A program made the position numbers and the translations under genes. DNA of 45,345 nucleotides from Sperchopsis tessellata (lineage: Eukaryota > Arthropoda > Insecta > Coleoptera > Hydrophilidae). The notes beneath the pieces are model-generated. The model was not told the origin of the DNA. It saw nothing but the letters and a program-made list of their open reading frames with translations, and did not search any database. Positions within the stretch are counted from its first letter, which is position 1. Each line of letters opens with the position of its first letter. This document shows positions 9,755 through 21,900 of the stretch, in pieces. The stretch covers positions 1 through 45,345 of the forward strand of contig JAWQRN010000050.1 of NCBI GenBank assembly GCA_033557685.1, in the 5' to 3' direction.

Positions 9755-10958
9755 CAGTACTAGTTTATATATCTTTTAGTGTTATTTAATAGAGAATATG
9801 TCCCTCTTTGGCTTGCATTACGGCTTCAACTCGTTTTGGCATAGACTCAATTAATTTTTTGCAATCCTCTTCTCGGAACCACACCTGAAGTACAGCTTCA
9901 ATTATCTTAGCCTATGTTGTGCAATACATGTTTAGCAATCTGGCCTTGCATATAAACCACAAGTTCTCAGTGGAATTAAGATCTAGTAAGTTTCCAGGTC
10001 AATCTAGAAGAGTCACCTTTTTGTCCTTGAAATATTTCATCACCTTCTTGGAAACATGACATGGTGCTGAATCTATTTGGAAGATTGGTTCGCCAACTAA
10101 TTGGAGTCTTTCCAGTTCTCTGGACAAATATGTTTCTGACATCGCTTTATATTTTTCATTGTTCATCATGCCTTCGATGGTTATAAGTTTTCCTGTTCCC
10201 ATATGTGATAAACAGCCCCAAAACATCTTTTTCACTGGATATTTCACTTTTTGAACCAAGTGAGCTGCAGTCAACTATTCGTCAGAACTTTTCCGCACGA
10301 ACTTTGATCGGTATCCCTGCACCAGAAAGTGTGTCTCATCAGAGAGCAAGACATTTCTCCAGTGTACTTCTTTTGGCCCAAGTCAGCCTTTTTTTCATCA
10401 TAGCCTCCGTCAGAAGTTGTTTTTTTTTTGAGGTCTTTCTGCTTTTTTTCTTCCCTCTAAAGGATCTACAAATTATAGAGTCGTGAAATTGCACTCCAGC
10501 CTTTTCTAAATCTTGATGAAAATCATAGCTATCAAAAGATTCATCTTGGGGAGTTGTATTCCGTTTTCTTCCACATTTCCTCTTTTGTTGAACTTCAATT
10601 GATCCAGTCTCCCTTTTTTGTTTGATTATCTTGTTTACAGGTCCAAAGTTAACGCAACAGACACTAGTAATGTCTGTTGTTTCTCTGTTCCTTGACGTAA
10701 TATCCATGATGCCAAAAAACACGAAAAACCAACCAACCACAAACCAACAAAAAACAACGTGTAACTTAGTGGAAGTAACCGCCGGCAAAACGACTGACAT
10801 TGACAATAACTTATTGCAGAATGGCAGGTTGTGTGATCTGTATAGAAACAGCTGTCAAAATTGTTAAAGCAGTGCTGCCATCTTTAAAAATAAAGAAATG
10901 CTTCCTTGCAGTTTTTTTTATTTTTATTGTTCTTTAAATAAAAGGAAACTACTCTCAG
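9755..10958 (-). mobile_element. Tc1-like DD34E transposon, nearly full length, inactivated
   Basis: The minus strand encodes a Tc1-type transposase. The N-terminal helix-turn-helix region (about 10339-10690) includes IIKQKRETGSIEV and GRKRNTTPQDE. After a frameshift near 10345 the catalytic part reads VLLSDETHFLVQGY (first Asp), KKMFWGCLSHMGTGKL, IDSAPCHVSKK (second Asp) and STENLW (Glu). I count 34 residues between the second Asp and the Glu, so DD34E. The C-terminus has KKLIESMPKRVEAVMQAK. Disabling changes: a stop at 10275-10277, a stop at 9999-10001 replacing the Trp of the usual DWPG, another stop before AKIIEAV, and the frameshift. The left end starts TA then CAGTACTAGTTT; the right end AAACTACTCTCAG is a diverged inverted match, so the right boundary is approximate. 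All three catalytic residues survive. Confidence 0.88.
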
Positions 10959-12530
10959 TCCTAGTCATAGAATCATACTGAAAAGTCAAACAGACAATTA
11001 AACGTCAAATAATATTTTTGCGGATAGATCAGGCATTGTTCAGTATTTTCATCATAGTTGTAAGCCTGTACTAGTCCGGTGGTCCCGTCATCATTCTCGT
11101 AGTAATTAGATAATTTTTTTTGTAATTTTAGTACACCTCTCTCTTTAGCTAGCGCTACCTTTAATCGTTTTAAGTAGTTTGATCGAATCTCATTTGTCGC
11201 ACAACTTCTGTTAGGGATGTTTCAGCTGGATTCTTGTATATCTCCGCAGCAATTCATTTCACCTACTCAAAGGCCTTTTATTAATGAGTGTACGTCCTCG
11301 CAGCAAGTTATTTTAATAATCAAATGGTTCGTATAATAAGGCCATTATCCAGATAAATACTCTTTATATGAAGATAAACCCGCTTGTTGTGGACTTGTAA
11401 TAAAGGATTTGTGGATGATGATATATGCGCCACTGTAATAACACGTAATTAATTATTTTTATTTTAATTGATTTAATTTATCGTCTTCTGATAAAAGCAC
11501 TAAAGGCGTACTACATTACATTGACCATTAGACGTCAATAAAGAGATTATTCCGATAAATCGTGTTATTTATTCTTCATTATGCGCCGCCCGCCCACTGG
11601 TAATGAATCGAATGCGGGCCAATATCAGTCAACGCAAGGAGAAATCGTAGATAATTCAGAATGCCATAAATATTATTGTATTATTATTTAATAAAGCCAA
11701 GACATCGTTTTCCTGTTCTTTATCGCTCAATAAATGATTTTATCATCATTTAAACGGGTTAAATTATTTACAGATGATGCACTGCATTCTGCTGATTAAA
11801 CAGTAAGGCATTCAAAAACATTCCAAAAGGCATCACATATAATCTAGGATGTGATAATGATGCGTTAAAATGATAGGAAGAAAACAAAATTTATGATTAT
11901 ATTTACTTCAAGCCTGTTTTGCGACATCGGCATATTCGTTTTTCACTACAAAATCGCCAGGAAAATCTGACGTAATATCAATTTTAAAATAGTTATTTTC
12001 ATTTCAATTACAATCATTTGTATATAGACTTCTAGTGGAGCTTTCTATACTAATTAAAATCAAATAATTTTACATAATTTTGTGTGCGAAACTTCTAACA
12101 ATTTTGACAGTAAAAATTGCAATGTGCAATTTGTTCCAGACAATTGTTTTATAGTGAATTATTTAATATAAATTTAAAGAAATCACACAAACCGTTACGT
12201 TTACTTACATCAAATTGATACTAAGTTTAAATTTAAACATTTTCCCAGATATACTATACATTGCGTTTGATTTATTGCATAAACGCTTTAAGGTCGCTAG
12301 TAAGCACTTTATGAGAGGTATCTTAATGTTTCACTGTTATAATTAAATAATTGTTACGTCAATTAAATATTAATCTACACGGAATTTCAATTTTCACGAA
12401 AGTACTGAAATTTGTTGCTTCTTTGGCAGCACATCAATGTATTATTTAGAAATTTGATTAAATCAAATCAAATTTGCATTATAGCTGGCCATATTAGTAC
12501 TTTGGACGGTGTACTTTCTGTCACTAATAC
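10959..12530. other. No gene recognised
   Basis: AT-rich sequence with no ORF that shows known motifs on either strand. A short GC-richer patch at 11582-11620 (CGCCGCCCGCCCACTGG) gives no recognisable translation. Confidence 0.6.
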
Positions 12531-13255
12531 CCTCATCCGAATTTGACCTTCACTTCTGAGTTGGAGGTGAACAGATACTTGAATTTTCTCGATTTAACTG
12601 TAATTAAAGACTACAGTAACAATTTTCAGTTTGAAATTTTCATTCTAACCACGCTAAGAACCATAAGCTTGTTTTCTTCAATTCTCTTTTACATCGCCTG
12701 TTCTCTATCCCCTTATCGCTCGGTTCTTTCCATCTAGAGCTTGGTAATATTTTGCAGGTTGCTCTTGTAAATGGTTACCCTATCTCTTTTGTTCGCAAGG
12801 CCTGCGATAAGAAATTAAAAAACATTACCCAATATCATTTTTATTCAGTTCCCCAGCTCTCTCCCAACTCTTGCGTTTCCATACCCTTCCATTGACCCAT
12901 TTCCTACAATATTGCAAACAAACTATATTGGACAAACTGGACGTTCCTTTAACATACGATATATAGAACACCTTCGCTGCATCTAATACTCCACCGATGA
13001 GTCTAGCTTTGCCAGTCATATGTGTCCTGCAGTCATGAACCCTACCCCAATAACCCTATAATCCTTCTTGGATATCCCAAGGTTAAGACATTTAACATTG
13101 CCGAATGTCCTGAAATATATCTAATCAGTCGATCCAGTCCTGTTCTACACCTTAACGAATCCCACAGTTTTACCTCCAATCCCCTTTTTGAAATTACCTT
13201 CAACAAGAAAAAACCTCGTTCTGCAGTTGGTAGCTCTGATGGCACCAGCTAGTTT
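12531..13255 (+). mobile_element. Penelope-like element, RT C-terminus plus GIY-YIG, degenerate
   Basis: The first frame (12543-12737) has TFTSELEVNRYLNFLDLTV, matching the FLDLT region of Penelope-type reverse transcriptases. After a frameshift near 12640 comes FHSNHAKNHK, HRLFSIPLS, LQVALVNGYP and FVRKACDKKLKN, the conserved RT C-terminal region. At about 12914-13020 is the nuclease domain with NYIGQTGRSFNIRYIEHL and, after one stop, SSFASHM. The usual Cys motif just before YIG is damaged. Penelope-like elements couple this RT to a GIY-YIG nuclease for target-primed insertion; this copy keeps the order of domains but is 5' truncated, frameshifted and dead. It differs in sequence from the scrap at 9303-9480 (YIGQTGR against YIGPTKR), so two lineages are present. 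Confidence 0.82.
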
Positions 13256-13500
13256 GTGTTGTTTTCTTCAATAACTCACAAAGGTATGAATGTTGTTTTA
13301 ATTCATTGTTTTGTAAGTCACTAATTATTGGTTTGTATTTTAGCTTGAGAGTGACCTAGTGTGGTCGAAGTCGAAGATGTAGATTGAAAACTTAATGGAA
13401 CGAAAATATTTTTTTTTTATTCTTTGAATTATTTATGAAACAGGCTGAAACCAAAATAAAAAAGTTCAGCAGCAAGAAATCTAAAATAAGGTGCAGAATA

Positions 13501-13828
13501 ACAATATTTACAGAATAATTCTTCGGGTTTTCCGGAAGGTAACTTTGTGTTAGCTTTTCTTTTTACATATGTCATTATCAAGACATGTAGCACTTAAAAG
13601 TGCTAGGTGTAGACTGCCATGTAACTCTTAAAAGTGCTACATGTCAGCTTATACTTAGCATTTTTTAGAGCAACATCTACCACTTTTAGTAGCTACATGA
13701 CAGTCTACACCTAGCACTTTTTGAAGCTACACGTATGTGTGGACGAAGCATCGGAAAAAACTAAAGTCAACCCACGGTTACTTCCCGGTAAACCTTAAGA
13801 CGTCTACTAAGACCGTGGAAGTCATGTT
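13501..13828. mobile_element. Foldback element, copy 3
   Basis: Same family as 2518-2910 but more diverged. The left arm has GTTTTCCGGAAGGTAACTTT and the right arm ACCCACGGTTACTTCCCGGT followed by AAACC. The core includes the palindrome TAGCACTTAAAAGTGCTA near 13569 and an inverted pair, GTGTAGACTGCCATGTA (about 13608) and TACATGACAGTCTACAC (about 13695). The right flank retains ACCGTGGAAGTC. Several copies of TAGCACTTTTAAGAGCTACATG-like units lie between. Confidence 0.78.
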
Positions 13829-16642
13829 ATTGCAGATAACAAAGAGCATGTGGCGAAGATTATATGTCTTAGTTTTCTTTATGTTTGATAAACATTGTTT
13901 TTATTACTATAAACATAAAAATAAAATAAAACAACATAAAAAATTAAATTAATTCCCTTGGTTTAGTTTCAATTTCGTCTGTCGTTATTTGAAGAATTAT
14001 CCCTTTTAAGTTTTCTATATTTCTGAGATTATTTACTTCGTCATTCGGTACATCTTAAATGGTATTTACATGTTGATATTGCTGGCATTGAGAGAAACAC
14101 TGTTAATGAATTGTAGAGCTTGAACTGCAAAAGGAGCAGGTGATACGTCTTGCTAACCAAATAATATTGTTTGTCAAATCATGATCTTTTGAATGACGAT
14201 TATTTATGCCTAAGAAGGAATTATCTCAAACGGGAGAAATTCCAGATATCCTTCACCAGTAAGCAGCCTTTCTCGAAAGTAATGTCCCAAAATTTGATTC
14301 CCGTTCCCGTTCAGTATCTAAAAACTTTGCTTAGTGACAGTGCCGAGTAGATAAAAAGGGATGCAATTTTGTTGCCTTGAAAGCTATGAAAATTATTGTT
14401 TTATATGTTATGCTTACTTTCTATAGAGGACATATTTCAAAAGTAACAAAACAGATAATTTGTACTGTAGTGCTCGTAAAGAACCTCGAACATTTGTTTG
14501 CAATTTAGTCCTGATCAAAGCAAGTTGACCTTTTTGCAACACATTCATTTTACAGAGCACGTGTGGTACTTTCCAATTTTTCTCGAATTTATTACGGCCC
14601 GGCTTGTGTGCGTTCAACCCGATCTAAATTATTTTCTCTCTCAGCATGCGCACAACTGCAAATATTATACGACTTCCTGTTTTCGATATAAATTAAAACT
14701 ATCGAAAAGCCATGTTTACCGCTGTATCAAAGTTTACGGCGCTTCGACTCTGCTAAAAATAAAAATTTACGTCTCTGCGCCTTTCATTCAGAATGGTAAA
14801 GTGGTCATTAAATTGCACGCTTTTATATTCGTAGGGATACTCAAATGTTTATTGCGGCTCCAGAAGAGTAAATTAGGGAAATTTTTCGAAATTTATGGGA
14901 TGTTTAATATAGATTTTCACCGCTACTGTAAGTGACGCGTAAAAACGATTTGGCAAACGCTAATTTCATTCATGTTATTACACGCAGATGTCACGGATGG
15001 AATACTTTATAAAATTTTGGCAGTCATGCCATGATAAATTTCTCAAGTCGTCAGTATACTTGCCTGTTTAGCATATAGAAACATGTACGTGTGAATATAA
15101 TAGACTTACACGGTTGTTGTCTATATGAATGTTGTTTCCAGGTGGAAACCGTGTAGAGGCTCTAATAAGATCATACTTATTTAGGCTCGAGTGGGGGAAC
15201 TACGGGTCCATTGGAAATGTGTTTGCATAAACTGAACCATTTTTTTGTTGAATTGTCACATATTAATTAATTGCATTTCGTATTATCTAATTGAGTTATA
15301 TTTTTGAAATTTGTTTCAATTTTGTTTGTGATAATTTGTTACTGATCCATACGATCAATTTTTGACATGTCCAATCTAATGTATGTTTTGTTATGGATAA
15401 ATAAATTATGTTATGTTATTTGAAGTTATGTTATGAATGTGTATTTAAAAAATCCCTCTAGGGATTACAGGATTCCCCGAAGGAATTGTATATAAAACTC
15501 GTTTTTATTATATTCGCATTACGTGCAATTGAAGGTAATTTTGGAGAACCTCTTAACTTTCGCTTATGTATTTCTATTATTAAATTTCAGACGCGTTCAA
15601 GTCAATATTTAACAAAACATAAAGGTTTGTTTGTTTCTTTTAAAGTTATGAGTTGCTACAAAGTTAAGGTATAGTTTATTTTAATAAGTCTGTAGTCACA
15701 GAAATTTAACCTTGCGTATCCGGATACAAGGTCAGTTGACAAAAACTACTTCTAGTCACAATCTGTTGCTTTTTCCTGGACACCTGTCTAAAAATCAATG
15801 ACGCGATGGATTCCTAAAAATGTGTATCAGTCAATCTGAGGTAAACTAATTCTAGCCTTCTTAATAAAAAAAGAACAGAAAGGAAGCCTTATCTGGACTC
15901 CCCCCTATGAATCGCAGACACGTCTACAAAATTATACGGCATGTCTGCCTTCCACGACGATGTACGTGATGTTATGGTTCATGAGAAATATTTTAATTTT
16001 CCGGAAAGGAATTTAATATGTGTGTTGTGGGTTAGGTTATGAGGGGTTTCTCAGAGATGGAGCTGAAATGGAAGGATAAAATCGTATTCAGAACGCATAC
16101 CCGGATGGATGGATGCCTTTCATAATGATTTGAAAAAACACTCGACCTTCAGTTATTTTAATGTGGTTAGTACCTTTAACCAGGCAGGTTCAGTAAACTT
16201 TCTCCGGGTCTTTCCCACATCTCGTTTGGAGTTGGAGATGCAGCAGCGTGTGTCAAGTAATATTAACTCGAACTTTCTCTTTCTTCTGAAACCGGAGCTT
16301 GCAGAGTAGTGGTATTTAATATTATTATATGCACCTGCAGTAGGTGGCATAAAAATAATCATTGAGACACGTTTATGTCGTTGAATATATTAGGATAATT
16401 CGTTTTTACAGTTTACATACGTTTGGATGCAATATTATTCTTTCTTACAAGATATTATCCTCATATTAACGTCCATTGTTGCACATTAAGAGTTTTCATA
16501 TTTTCTATCGAGTCTTAAGGTCATTGACTATGTGCAAATTAATTATTTTTTCAAAGTATTCTCTAATCTACATTACTACATGTTAATATTTCGTCTTTAG
16601 CGCATTCAGTAATAATGAAAGAAAACTATGATAACTTAGCAG
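13829..16642. other. No gene recognised
   Basis: AT-rich. The ORFs at 14498-14935, 15486-15674, 16109-16309 and 16153-16362 lack known motifs, and some overlap on opposite strands. A short inverted pair, CCCTCTAGGGATT followed by GATTCCCCGAAGG, is near 15450-15482. ATAAATAAATTATGTTATGTTATT near 15398 is simple sequence. Confidence 0.55.
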
Positions 16643-18180
16643 TCTTCTTCTTCTTCTTCCATGGCACTACAGCCCTTATTGAGCCCTGGCCACCTTGAGT
16701 TTCTGCCTTCATCCATCTCTATCCGCTGCTACCCTCTTCCAGTTGCGTACTTGCATTATGCGCCTGGCATCTTCGTCCACCGCATCCTCCCATCTCCTTC
16801 TAGGACTTCCTACTGCAAGTTTTCCCTGCTTTCTGCTGTTAATTGTCCTCCTTGGTAGCCTTTCTTCGTCCATTCTTATAACGTGTCCTGCCCATCGCAG
16901 CCGTTGTATCTTGACGATTTCTGATACTTGCAGTTCGTTCAGTTCTTGGTATATTTCGTAATTATATCTCCTTCTGTGTAGGTTGTTCTCTTGTACTGGA
17001 CCTAATATTCGTCTCATCACTTCCCTTTCGAAAGTGTCTATCATCCCTTCTTTCTTCTGTGTTGAGGTCCATGTTTCGCATCCGTAGGTTAGGATGGGCT
17101 GGATTATTATTTTGTATATCCTTATCGTTGACTTTCTGTGTACGTGTTGTGATTTGAATATATGTAATAGAGCAAAATATGCTTTATTTGCTGTGATAAC
17201 GCGCCTCTTTATTTCCGTATCTTCTCTTCCATTGCTGGTAAGGTTGACGCCTAGATAACAGAATAGTTCTACGCATTCTATTTGATCCTCTGTTACTGAT
17301 GGTGGGGTGATTACTTTTCCTCTCGATTGTATTAATATTTTTGTTTTATTGGTATTAATTTTCAGTCCTATCCGTCTCGCGTTCTCCTTCAACGATGTAT
17401 AAATTTCTTCTGCTGCTTTTATTGATCTGTTCATTATATTGATATCGTCCGCTTATGCCGCCACTTGAGTTGTCTTGTTTGTTATCAAATCATCCTTACC
17501 CACACCTGACTTTCTAATTGCATATTCTAGAGCTAAATTAAACAGCGTGGGTACTAGCCCATCTCCTTGTTTCACACCCTGTGTGTACGTAAATGGGTCG
17601 GTCAGTTGCCCTTATATGCGGACAAGTGTTTTGGAGTTGTTCATTGTCGCTTTGCTAAGTCTTATCACCTTCGCTGGTATTCTCATTTCATGCATTATAT
17701 AATAGAGCTGTTCTCGACTAATTGAGTCATATACCTGTCGAAAGTCGACGAAAATATTAAATATATTAACGTCCTGCTCCCAGGCTCTGTTAAGCATTTG
17801 CTTGACAGTAAAAAGCTAGTCTATGGTTGACCTTCCTGGTCTGAAACCTGCCTGATATTCCCCAATTATCTTCTCTGTGATAGGTCTTAATCACTTGTCG
17901 ATGATCCAGGTCAGCATCTTGTGTCCAGTGCAGAGTAGGGATATTCCGCTGTAGTTCGAGCAAACCAGTTTGTCGCCCTTTTTGTGTATTGGGCAGATTA
18001 CACTTTTGGTCCATTCCCTAGGAATCCTTTCTTCTTTCCATATTTCAGTTATTAATACGTGAATGCACGAGGTTAGCTCTTCGCCTCCATGTTTAAAAAT
18101 TTCCGCTAGGATACCGTCGATCCCTGGTGCTTTATTATTTGTTAGGGCTTTAATCGCCGCTCTTATTTCTGTGCCTTAAT
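16643..18180 (-). mobile_element. RTE-like LINE, 5'-truncated, with (GAA)n tail
   Basis: On the minus strand the RT begins near 18180 with TEIRAAIKALTNNKAPGIDG, then EEELTS-type sequence and WTKSVICPIHKKGDK. Next come EYQAGFRPGRSTID and a motif A region, FVDFRQVYDSI (within 17612-17797). Motif B reads TQGVKQGDGLVP. Motif C is A-stop-ADD at 17441-17458: a TAA at 17453-17455 replaces the aromatic codon. The long ORF 16709-17434 carries the C-terminus, with CVELFCYLGVNL, QPILTYGCETWTSTQKK, RLRWAGHVIRMDEERLPRR and RRRWEDAV. The 3' end at 16643-16660 is a GAA repeat, a tail type used by RTE-group LINEs. The long intact C-terminal frame suggests this copy is younger than its neighbours. Confidence 0.92.
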
Positions 18181-19288
18181 AAACATGACACGAGAGATCT
18201 TTGTACGGATTTATTCAGAGCCTTATTATTACTATATATCGTCTCGTATGTAACTCTTGGATTATTTAAGTCATTAGAAAGTTTGTCAGAAACACATCTA
18301 AGTGCAACAAAATCAGCCTCTTGTTCAGACCACCTATAGCACCTTGCACGAAACGGTCAGTAATTCAAGGCTTGCTTACGATGAATTTGCGCGTGTGTAC
18401 TATTGAATTCTTTTTAACTATATACTCTGCAATTTCTTGGAGTTACGAGCGATGCCATTAATCTCATCTTGTGTAAAACCGATTAGAGTGGGTACAATAA
18501 ATGCACATATTCTATATTACAAATTATAACGTCATAACATAAAATACGAATTCCAAGCCTGGAATGCGTACAAGAACATATTAATGTGATTTTAAAGTTA
18601 AAATTAAGTAAATTATTACAAAAATGGCATCTTACATTCCTCTTTTTAGTTTAAGAAAGTTTAAAATATTGTATATGTATATTTTGAAGAAATATCAAAC
18701 TGGGAAATTAATCAGAATACTTCAGTTAATGAAGGACATTCTACTGAGGTCAAGCAGGTGTAAAGCAGGAAAATATCCATCTGTTTGCATTTAAGTGTAG
18801 GCACCATGGATAACCAGATCAAACCAATAAATTGTACACTCTTCATCCGAATACCAAGACGTTAATTAGCAGCTAGTTTTACCAATTTTCGAAATTAGGA
18901 AAGTAGGTTAAGTTCCATTTAAACAGATGTATCCTTTTCTGCCTAATCCTAATTAAAATCACTCCCGGACGGCAGAAGGAGCACCACTAGCGTCATTACC
19001 GAGTACCGAAGAAGAAGCCGTGATAAGCTGTATAAATTTATAAAAGTGACAATTCTGTGGCGCCAACTGATTAAGTGGCAAATTAGAAAAACCACTCTCT
19101 CGCCTGCCGCCATAAAGGGTTCCTTGTCTGTTCTGCTCATACGTCTTCTGTCTATTTGCAATTTGACGTGCGTCAAGTTGATATTGGAGTCTACACTTGA
19201 AAGATTATGTCATTAGTTAGTAATACATATGAAAGTTGCGCTCTGTTTTATTTATAAATCAGCGGTGAATTGAGGATGCTGAATGCTG
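18181..19288. other. No gene recognised; one protein-like minus ORF
   Basis: On the minus strand about 18180-18370 stays open for some 60 codons, with RCYRWSEQEADFVALRCVSD and NNPRVTYETIYSNN. I do not recognise the family. It lies right at the 5' truncation point of the LINE, so it may be part of the interrupted target or an older repeat. The rest is AT-rich without motifs. Confidence 0.35.
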
Positions 19289-19323
19289 TACCAACCAACC
19301 AACCAACCAACCAACCAACCAAC
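19289..19323. repeat. (CCAA)n tetranucleotide microsatellite
   Basis: About eight perfect tandem CCAA units. No transposon tail or gene is recognisable next to it. Confidence 0.95.
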
Positions 19324-19990
19324 TAGAGAAGCGCAAACAGATGGGTATTGGTGATTGTTACATTTACAAACGCATTTGCCGATTCGTGTTCCACGGAAGT
19401 CGTAATGAATGGGATTTTCATGTTAATTCTCAGATGCGATGAATAATTTTGCAATGCGGATTTTCCAGTAATAATTGCAATTAAAATAATTGCGATGGAT
19501 CAATATCTACCATCTACATAGCAAAGAACAAAAATTACTTGAAGTTACAGCTCACCAACCCTAAATCAGAACTTGTTTAAATTTTTCGCTTTTCATGCAA
19601 ACGAGCGATTTCAAAATTTATTAAAACCGTTAATGTTGCTACCCTTTTGTGTTTCTGTCTTCCAAAAGGTCGCGGTTCATATTTGTTTAAAAAGTTTTCA
19701 CAAAATTTGTTTAATGGGCAGTATAATCAGTCGCTTAGTTTATTTCGCGCTTCCCCTTTGCTCTTCAGTACGCCACACTGCAAAACGGACTACTATAACA
19801 AATAACAAATAACTTGTTCGCAATTAGTTGTTTAATAAATTGACTTCGGATCTATCTTACGAACACATGAACCAATTTCAAAATTTCTTCCTTAGAAGGT
19901 AAGGTTTTTTACGCCCTGTTAAATGATGTATTGCAAGGTAGGGGTGCTAGTTGTGATTTCAAAGTTGGGGTGGCTGGGGGTGAAGATAAA

Positions 19991-20050
19991 TTGAACAAAA
20001 AGATTATTCGATAGTTGTTGACCTGTTTTTGGTCAAAATCGCTTCATTTC
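19991..20050 (+). repeat. Interspersed repeat fragment shared with 35959-36040
   Basis: TTGAACAAAAAGATTATT, GATAGT, then TTTTTGGTCAAAATCG.TTC occur here and again at 35959-36040 in the same orientation. The second copy has about 20 extra bases in the middle. The copies diverge on both sides, so the family and its boundaries are unknown. Confidence 0.55.
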
Positions 20051-20839
20051 ACATCAACTGTTATTGTGAAATGAAGACCCTATTTATAAATACTTTAAGA
20101 TGTAGCTAACTTTTTTTGTACTAATGTCTATATGAAATTCGCACAGATTATTCACGCATATAAGAAGAAGTTTTTACACGTTATTTTGAAAAGGATTTTT
20201 AGAATTTTAATTTTGGTGACACCATGTGCATATGAGTCTACATGTAATTCTTTCTGTGCAGTCAGATGCAGTGCTTATGTTTAATGTGAAGAAAAATGAG
20301 TTGTTGCAAGCAATTTGATCTCAGCATATTGAAATCCACGATCTCAATTGCTTGATATAAATATAGGCTCACCGAACGAAAAAAATAAGTAAAGAAAATA
20401 AACAAGCGGCTTGTGCCGGATACTAAGACTTGAAGTCAGCTCTCTCTTTACACAAAATCCCCATGTTGATGGTATTTTGGGATCGTGAAACATTGACGAT
20501 TTGTAACATAAATTTCCCCTTTGACGCAAATACGACTTTTATTAATTAGTTATAAAACGGGTAATTAATTTATGGTCTACGTCCATATAGATAATATCCT
20601 ACGTGTTTCTTTCTTTTATCGAGGATTACAAAAATGACAGTAATGTTTTCGATCCACTTTACCGCATCTATAATTTAGGAGGGATGTTTAAAGAACAATT
20701 AGAAGGATTAGCACAGGATATTTCGCTGGTAGCAAAAACATATAACTTCTTGTAGTATTTAGAATGATTTTCATTGTATGAAATAAAAATTTAGAACACA
20801 ATATTAAATCAAATTGTGTGTGCATTAGAAATTATGTGT

Positions 20840-20884
20840 TTAGGGTGTCCGATGTTTTGTTCGACGTTTCGTTACACGTCAGAT
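20840..20884 (-). ncRNA. Hammerhead-like motif, possible Penelope end
   Basis: The minus strand reads CTGACGTGTAACGAAACGTCG, then AACAAAACATCGG. CTGA followed at short distance by CGAAACGTCG resembles the ribozyme remnants at Penelope-type ends, with stem II almost absent. No adjoining coding sequence. Weak. Confidence 0.2.
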
Positions 20885-21866
20885 ATGTTAAATCAAAACA
20901 TTTTTGACTCCGGCTGGTATTTTTTGTTCAAAATAATCTTAGACATTATATCGTAGATATTATTCTTTAGACTTTTTTGTTTAGAAATACTGCTGTAGAC
21001 ATTTTATTCAAAATGTTTTTGTTAATATATTTTCAATTAGATTTTTAGAATATATATATTTTTATTTTACTTACAATTATGAACATGACATGCTTTAACA
21101 GACAATTTCTCCTGTTGGCGTGTCATGACTTTTTCTCATACCTCATACAAGATTACCTCAACCTGTAGAAGAAACAATAAATTTAAAAAGTGGTTAAAAA
21201 TGATTTTAGTAAGCACCAGGAATGCAGTTTGAAGATAGCGTTAAAGGGTTACCCATGTTCATTTTACCTTCACCTTTTTATGCAGCGATAACATACAAAA
21301 TAAGAGCTTCTTCTGCTTTATCTCATCATTCCTAGGAATCTAAGTGCGCTCAAGTAATAATGTACACCATAATAACAGGTATTATATTGTTTAAAAAAAT
21401 TACTGTTCGTACAAGAGACAATTAAGTCACGAACGACCGGAGCAAGAAGCAACCCGTGCCTAGGGCAGAGGACATAGACCTCTTAATCCTGATCCGTATC
21501 ATAATTCCACAAATAAAAATAGCCAGATACAATTTCTGTTATAGTATCTGCGCAAATTGGAACAACCATCACAAAAGAGTTAATCACGTTTTGTAGCTAG
21601 TTTTATGGTAGGTGTTATACATACCCCGTATAATCTTCACCATTAATATTATCAGCCATTATAAATGCACTGATATAAGATTCGAAGCTGATTTTACTTG
21701 CTTTTGCTACAAGAGTTTATTCTTCCATGCATCATCATCCCCCTTTGTTTTTGACTTTCTTGGGGTGTCATTTTGTGATACTTTATTGGTATTTTCCTAT
21801 CTTCCGCTCTCTTAAATCCAGTGAAAGAGCCAGCATTTGCCGCACTTTTAGCTTTCTTTAACTGTT

Positions 21867-21867
21867 C

Positions 21868-21900
<33 letters not shown>

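Larger units (their letters stand above)
19324..21866. other. No gene recognised
   Basis: AT-rich. It holds a repeat fragment at 19991-20050 that is also found at 35959-36040, and a hammerhead-like motif at 20840-20884. Small ORFs (19573-19812, 20344-20529, 21612-21815) show no known motif. Confidence 0.55.

Noticed and set aside
14498..14935. 145-codon plus-strand ORF
   Set aside because: No known motif, overlaps an opposite-strand ORF, and AT-driven composition; not supported as a gene.
16661..16961. Plus-strand ORFs over the RTE-like LINE
   Set aside because: Antisense of the strongly supported minus-strand RT C-terminus.
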